Assembly: GCA_018897555.1 (NCBI GenBank)
Contig: JAHIKK010000101.1
Coordinates: 1 to 53,283 of the forward strand
Direction: 5' to 3'
Length of the DNA: 53,283 nucleotides
Origin: Candidatus Omnitrophota bacterium
Lineage (GTDB): Bacteria > Omnitrophota > Gorgyraeia > Gygaellales > Profunditerraquicolaceae
Below are positions 51,376-53,283 of the stretch, one piece after another. Position 1 is the first letter of the stretch. Each line of letters begins with the position of its first letter. The notes under the pieces were generated by a model, which saw only the letters and a program-made list of their open reading frames with translations, was not told where the DNA came from and searched no databases. The translations under genes were made by a program, and so were the position numbers.

Positions 51376-52377
51376 ATGAAAATTACTTATAAAGATTCCG
51401 GAGTAGACATAAAGAGTGCCAGCGCTTTTAAGTCCAAGCTCAAACCCCTGGTACGCAGTTCCTTTCGGCGCGAGGTCTTGACGGATATCGGCGGATTTGG
51501 AAGTTTTTTTAAATTCGATAAAAATAAATATAAGGATCCGGTTTTAGTCTCATCAAGCGATGGCGTGGGGACAAAACTGATGATTGCTAAATTAGCCAAC
51601 CGGCACGATACCGTGGGTATTGATGCGGTGGCGATGAATGTGAATGATATTCTTTGTACCGGAGCGGAATCTTTATTCTTTTTAGATTATATTGCTTTTA
51701 CTAAGGTTAAAGAAGATGTGCTGGTGGATATAGTTAAAGGGATAAATAACGGTTGTGTTGAGGCGGGTTGTTCCTTAATCGGCGGAGAAACAGCGCAAAT
51801 GCCTGGAATGTACCGGGAGGGCGAATACGATATCGCCGGTTTTTGCGTGGGTGTAGTAGAAAAAGAAAAAATTATTAACGGCTCAAAGATTAAAGCTTCT
51901 GATCTGGCCATTGGGATTGCCTCCAGCGGCCTGCATTCTAACGGCTATTCTTTGGTGAGAAAAGTTTTAGGGGCTACAGAGCTGAAAAAAATGGCACCGC
52001 AATTACTGGAGCCGACGCGGATTTATGTTAAACCTATTTTAGAGTTATTGCGTCAATCTGGGGCGGCAGTACACGGAATAGCGCATATTACCGGCGGCGC
52101 ATTCTACGATAAGATCAGCCGGATATTGCCGAAAAATATTGATGTGTGTATTGAGAAAAGCTCCTGGAGAGTGCCGGAAATATTCAGGTTTATCCAGTAT
52201 CAAGGCAATGTCGATGATTTAGAGATGTATCGCACCCTGAATATGGGGATTGGCTTGGTTTTAATTGTGCAAAAGGAGGCAGCCAGCGGGATAATGAAGA
52301 AATTATCCGAGCTAAAGTTAAAATCCTGGATCATCGGTAAAGCAGTTAAAGGAAATAAAGAAGTTCATATAGTTTAA
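51376..52377 (+). CDS. purM: Phosphoribosylformylglycinamidine cyclo-ligase (AIR synthetase)
   Basis: Cyclises FGAM with ATP. About 333 aa from the ATG at 51376, which follows CAAGGAGAG. Motifs are TYKDSGVDIKSA, SSSDGVGTKLMIA, GIDAVAMNVNDILCTGAE, LIGGETAQMPGMY and IASSGLHSNGYSLVRK. It ends the purine cluster; purD, purN, purE and purK are not in the window. Confidence 0.96.
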   Translation: MKITYKDSGVDIKSASAFKSKLKPLVRSSFRREVLTDIGGFGSFFKFDKNKYKDPVLVSSSDGVGTKLMIAKLANRHDTVGIDAVAMNVNDILCTGAESLFFLDYIAFTKVKEDVLVDIVKGINNGCVEAGCSLIGGETAQMPGMYREGEYDIAGFCVGVVEKEKIINGSKIKASDLAIGIASSGLHSNGYSLVRKVLGATELKKMAPQLLEPTRIYVKPILELLRQSGAAVHGIAHITGGAFYDKISRILPKNIDVCIEKSSWRVPEIFRFIQYQGNVDDLEMYRTLNMGIGLVLIVQKEAASGIMKKLSELKLKSWIIGKAVKGNKEVHIV

Positions 52378-52410
52378 CTAGGGGTTGTTTCGTGTCATTG
52401 CAAAGTTTCC

Positions 52411-52446
52411 GTCATTCTGAGGGAGCAGAGCGACCGAAGAATCCCG
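52411..52446. repeat. Partial GTCATTCTGAG-type dispersed repeat
   Basis: GTCATTCTGAGGGAGCAGAG followed by CGACCGAAGAATCCC matches the outer arm and the CGAAGAATC part of the widespread element seen inside purL at 48215. It fills the gap between purM and the SPFH gene. No gene or promoter is obvious in 52378-52466. Confidence 0.65.
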
Positions 52447-52466
52447 TTATTACAAGGGAGGTAGAA

Positions 52467-53283
52467 ATGAATTTGCTGGGATTAATTATTATCGGAGCCG
52501 TAGTTATTTTCTTTATGGGGATCAGGATTGTGCGCCCTACGCATCGGGGCCTAATTGAACGGTTGGGTAAATATAACCGTTTTGCTAACCAGGGGTTTAA
52601 CTGGATTATGCCGATGATCGAAGTTATTTATCAGGTGAATGTAACTGAGCAGATGGTTGATGCTGAACCGCAGGAGATTATTACTAATGATAATTTGAAT
52701 GCCAAAGTGGATGCCCAGGTTTATTTCAAAGTAAAGGCTGATGAAGCGGATGTTAAGAATTGCCAGTATAGCGTGAATAATTATCAATGGCAGATTGTAA
52801 ACTTAGCGCGTACCACCTTAAGGAATATTATCGGCACCCTTACTTTAAAATCCGCCAACAGCGAAAGAGGCAAGATTAACGCGGAGTTGCATAAGACTCT
52901 TTGCGAGGAGACCGCCAGCTGGGGTTTAGAGATTGTAAGAACCGAATTAAAAGAGATTGATCCTCCTAAAGATGTTCAAGAGACGATGAATAAGGTGGTA
53001 AAAGCGGAGAATGAGAAAATCGCGGCAATTGATTATGCTACGGCTACGGAAACTGTTGCTGACGGACAAAAGCGAGCTGAGATTAAAAAAGCCGAAGGCA
53101 TCAAGCAGGCGCGGATCCTGGAAGCAGAAGGAGAGGCCGCGGCGATAAAATTAGTTAATGAGGCAGCGGAGCATTATTTCGTGGGTAATGCGCAAGTACT
53201 GCGCAAATTAGAAGCAGTGGAAAAATCATTGCAGCACAATGCCAAGATCGTAGTCCCGGCACATACCGAATTAGTAAATGTAA
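52467..53283 (+). CDS. SPFH/stomatin-like membrane protein, cut by the right edge
   Basis: The ORF from the ATG at 52467 (AAGGGAGG ribosome binding site) is open for 272 codons to the end of the window. The N-terminal transmembrane helix (LLGLIIIGAVVIFFMGIRIV) is followed by an SPFH domain: RPTHRGLIERLGKYNRFANQG, then VDAQVYFKVKADEAD and LARTTLRNIIGTLTL, and a C-terminal coiled coil rich in Ala/Glu/Lys (AEGIKQARILEAEGEAAA). Typical length is about 290-320 aa, so only the end is missing. Such proteins organise membrane microdomains or regulate proteases; an NfeD partner would be expected downstream. Confidence 0.9.
   Translation, partial: MNLLGLIIIGAVVIFFMGIRIVRPTHRGLIERLGKYNRFANQGFNWIMPMIEVIYQVNVTEQMVDAEPQEIITNDNLNAKVDAQVYFKVKADEADVKNCQYSVNNYQWQIVNLARTTLRNIIGTLTLKSANSERGKINAELHKTLCEETASWGLEIVRTELKEIDPPKDVQETMNKVVKAENEKIAAIDYATATETVADGQKRAEIKKAEGIKQARILEAEGEAAAIKLVNEAAEHYFVGNAQVLRKLEAVEKSLQHNAKIVVPAHTELVNV

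Overview
The window is a gene-dense bacterial chromosome segment, mostly transcribed rightward, with many ATGA-type gene overlaps. Lipid A genes (lpxB, an MsbA-type flippase) show an organism with a Gram-negative envelope. Two secreted proteins carry the mature N-terminus ITITTYYPSPYGVYN. That motif, together with a PurS-PurS-PurL fusion, a Minf_1886-family protein and a pyruvate:ferredoxin oxidoreductase, reminds me of the Omnitrophota/PVC-like uncultured lineages. This assignment rests on recollection of motifs, not on a search.

Layout. 1-3000: left-edge promoter, a long structured repeat, lpxB and a Gfo/Idh oxidoreductase (minus strand), then a secreted repeat-tract protein. 3100-8000: msbA, then rpsB-tsf-pyrH-frr behind a structured leader. 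7990-8530: tRNA-Lys, a decayed tRNA-Leu copy, tRNA-Leu and tRNA-Gly. 8560-12400: EIIA(Ntr)-like protein, YvcK/GlmR, HPr and enzyme I, which looks like a regulatory PTS. 12470-17300: metK, ahcY, pfkA and a class II aldolase. 17310-24590: ilvD-ilvB-ilvN-ilvC-leuA-aroE. 24590-33280: prepilin peptidase, 4-alpha-glucanotransferase, TtcA-like, RmuC, PgeF/YfiH, CutA, CcdA-like, TlpA-like, Minf_1886, a flavin-type protein and a short MetE-like methyltransferase. 33290-38040: porG-porD-porA-porB operon with an intein in PorB, then a ferritin-like protein and a ferredoxin. 38100-40940: a diversity-generating retroelement (DGR) locus with target, Avd and reverse transcriptase, plus a secreted zinc metalloprotease. 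40990-44090: SurA/PpiD-like chaperone and a long coiled-coil protein, divergently transcribed. 44210-52380: purB-purSSL-LOG-purQ-purF-purM. The right edge cuts an SPFH/stomatin-like gene.

Most striking: (1) the DGR target gene and a paralogue 36 kb away both carry a (CT)11-12 tract inside the signal-peptide codons, and in both the start codon is out of frame with the body as sequenced. This suggests slipped-strand phase variation placed on top of retroelement-driven hypervariation of a surface protein. (2) A LAGLIDADG intein splits the thiamine-diphosphate site of PorB. (3) purL carries two unrelated palindromic repeats inserted in frame. (4) Several genes have a -10 box 6-7 nt before the ATG and no ribosome binding site, pointing to leaderless mRNAs. 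No CRISPR array, rRNA or classical IS element was seen. No template repeat for the DGR was found by eye in this window.
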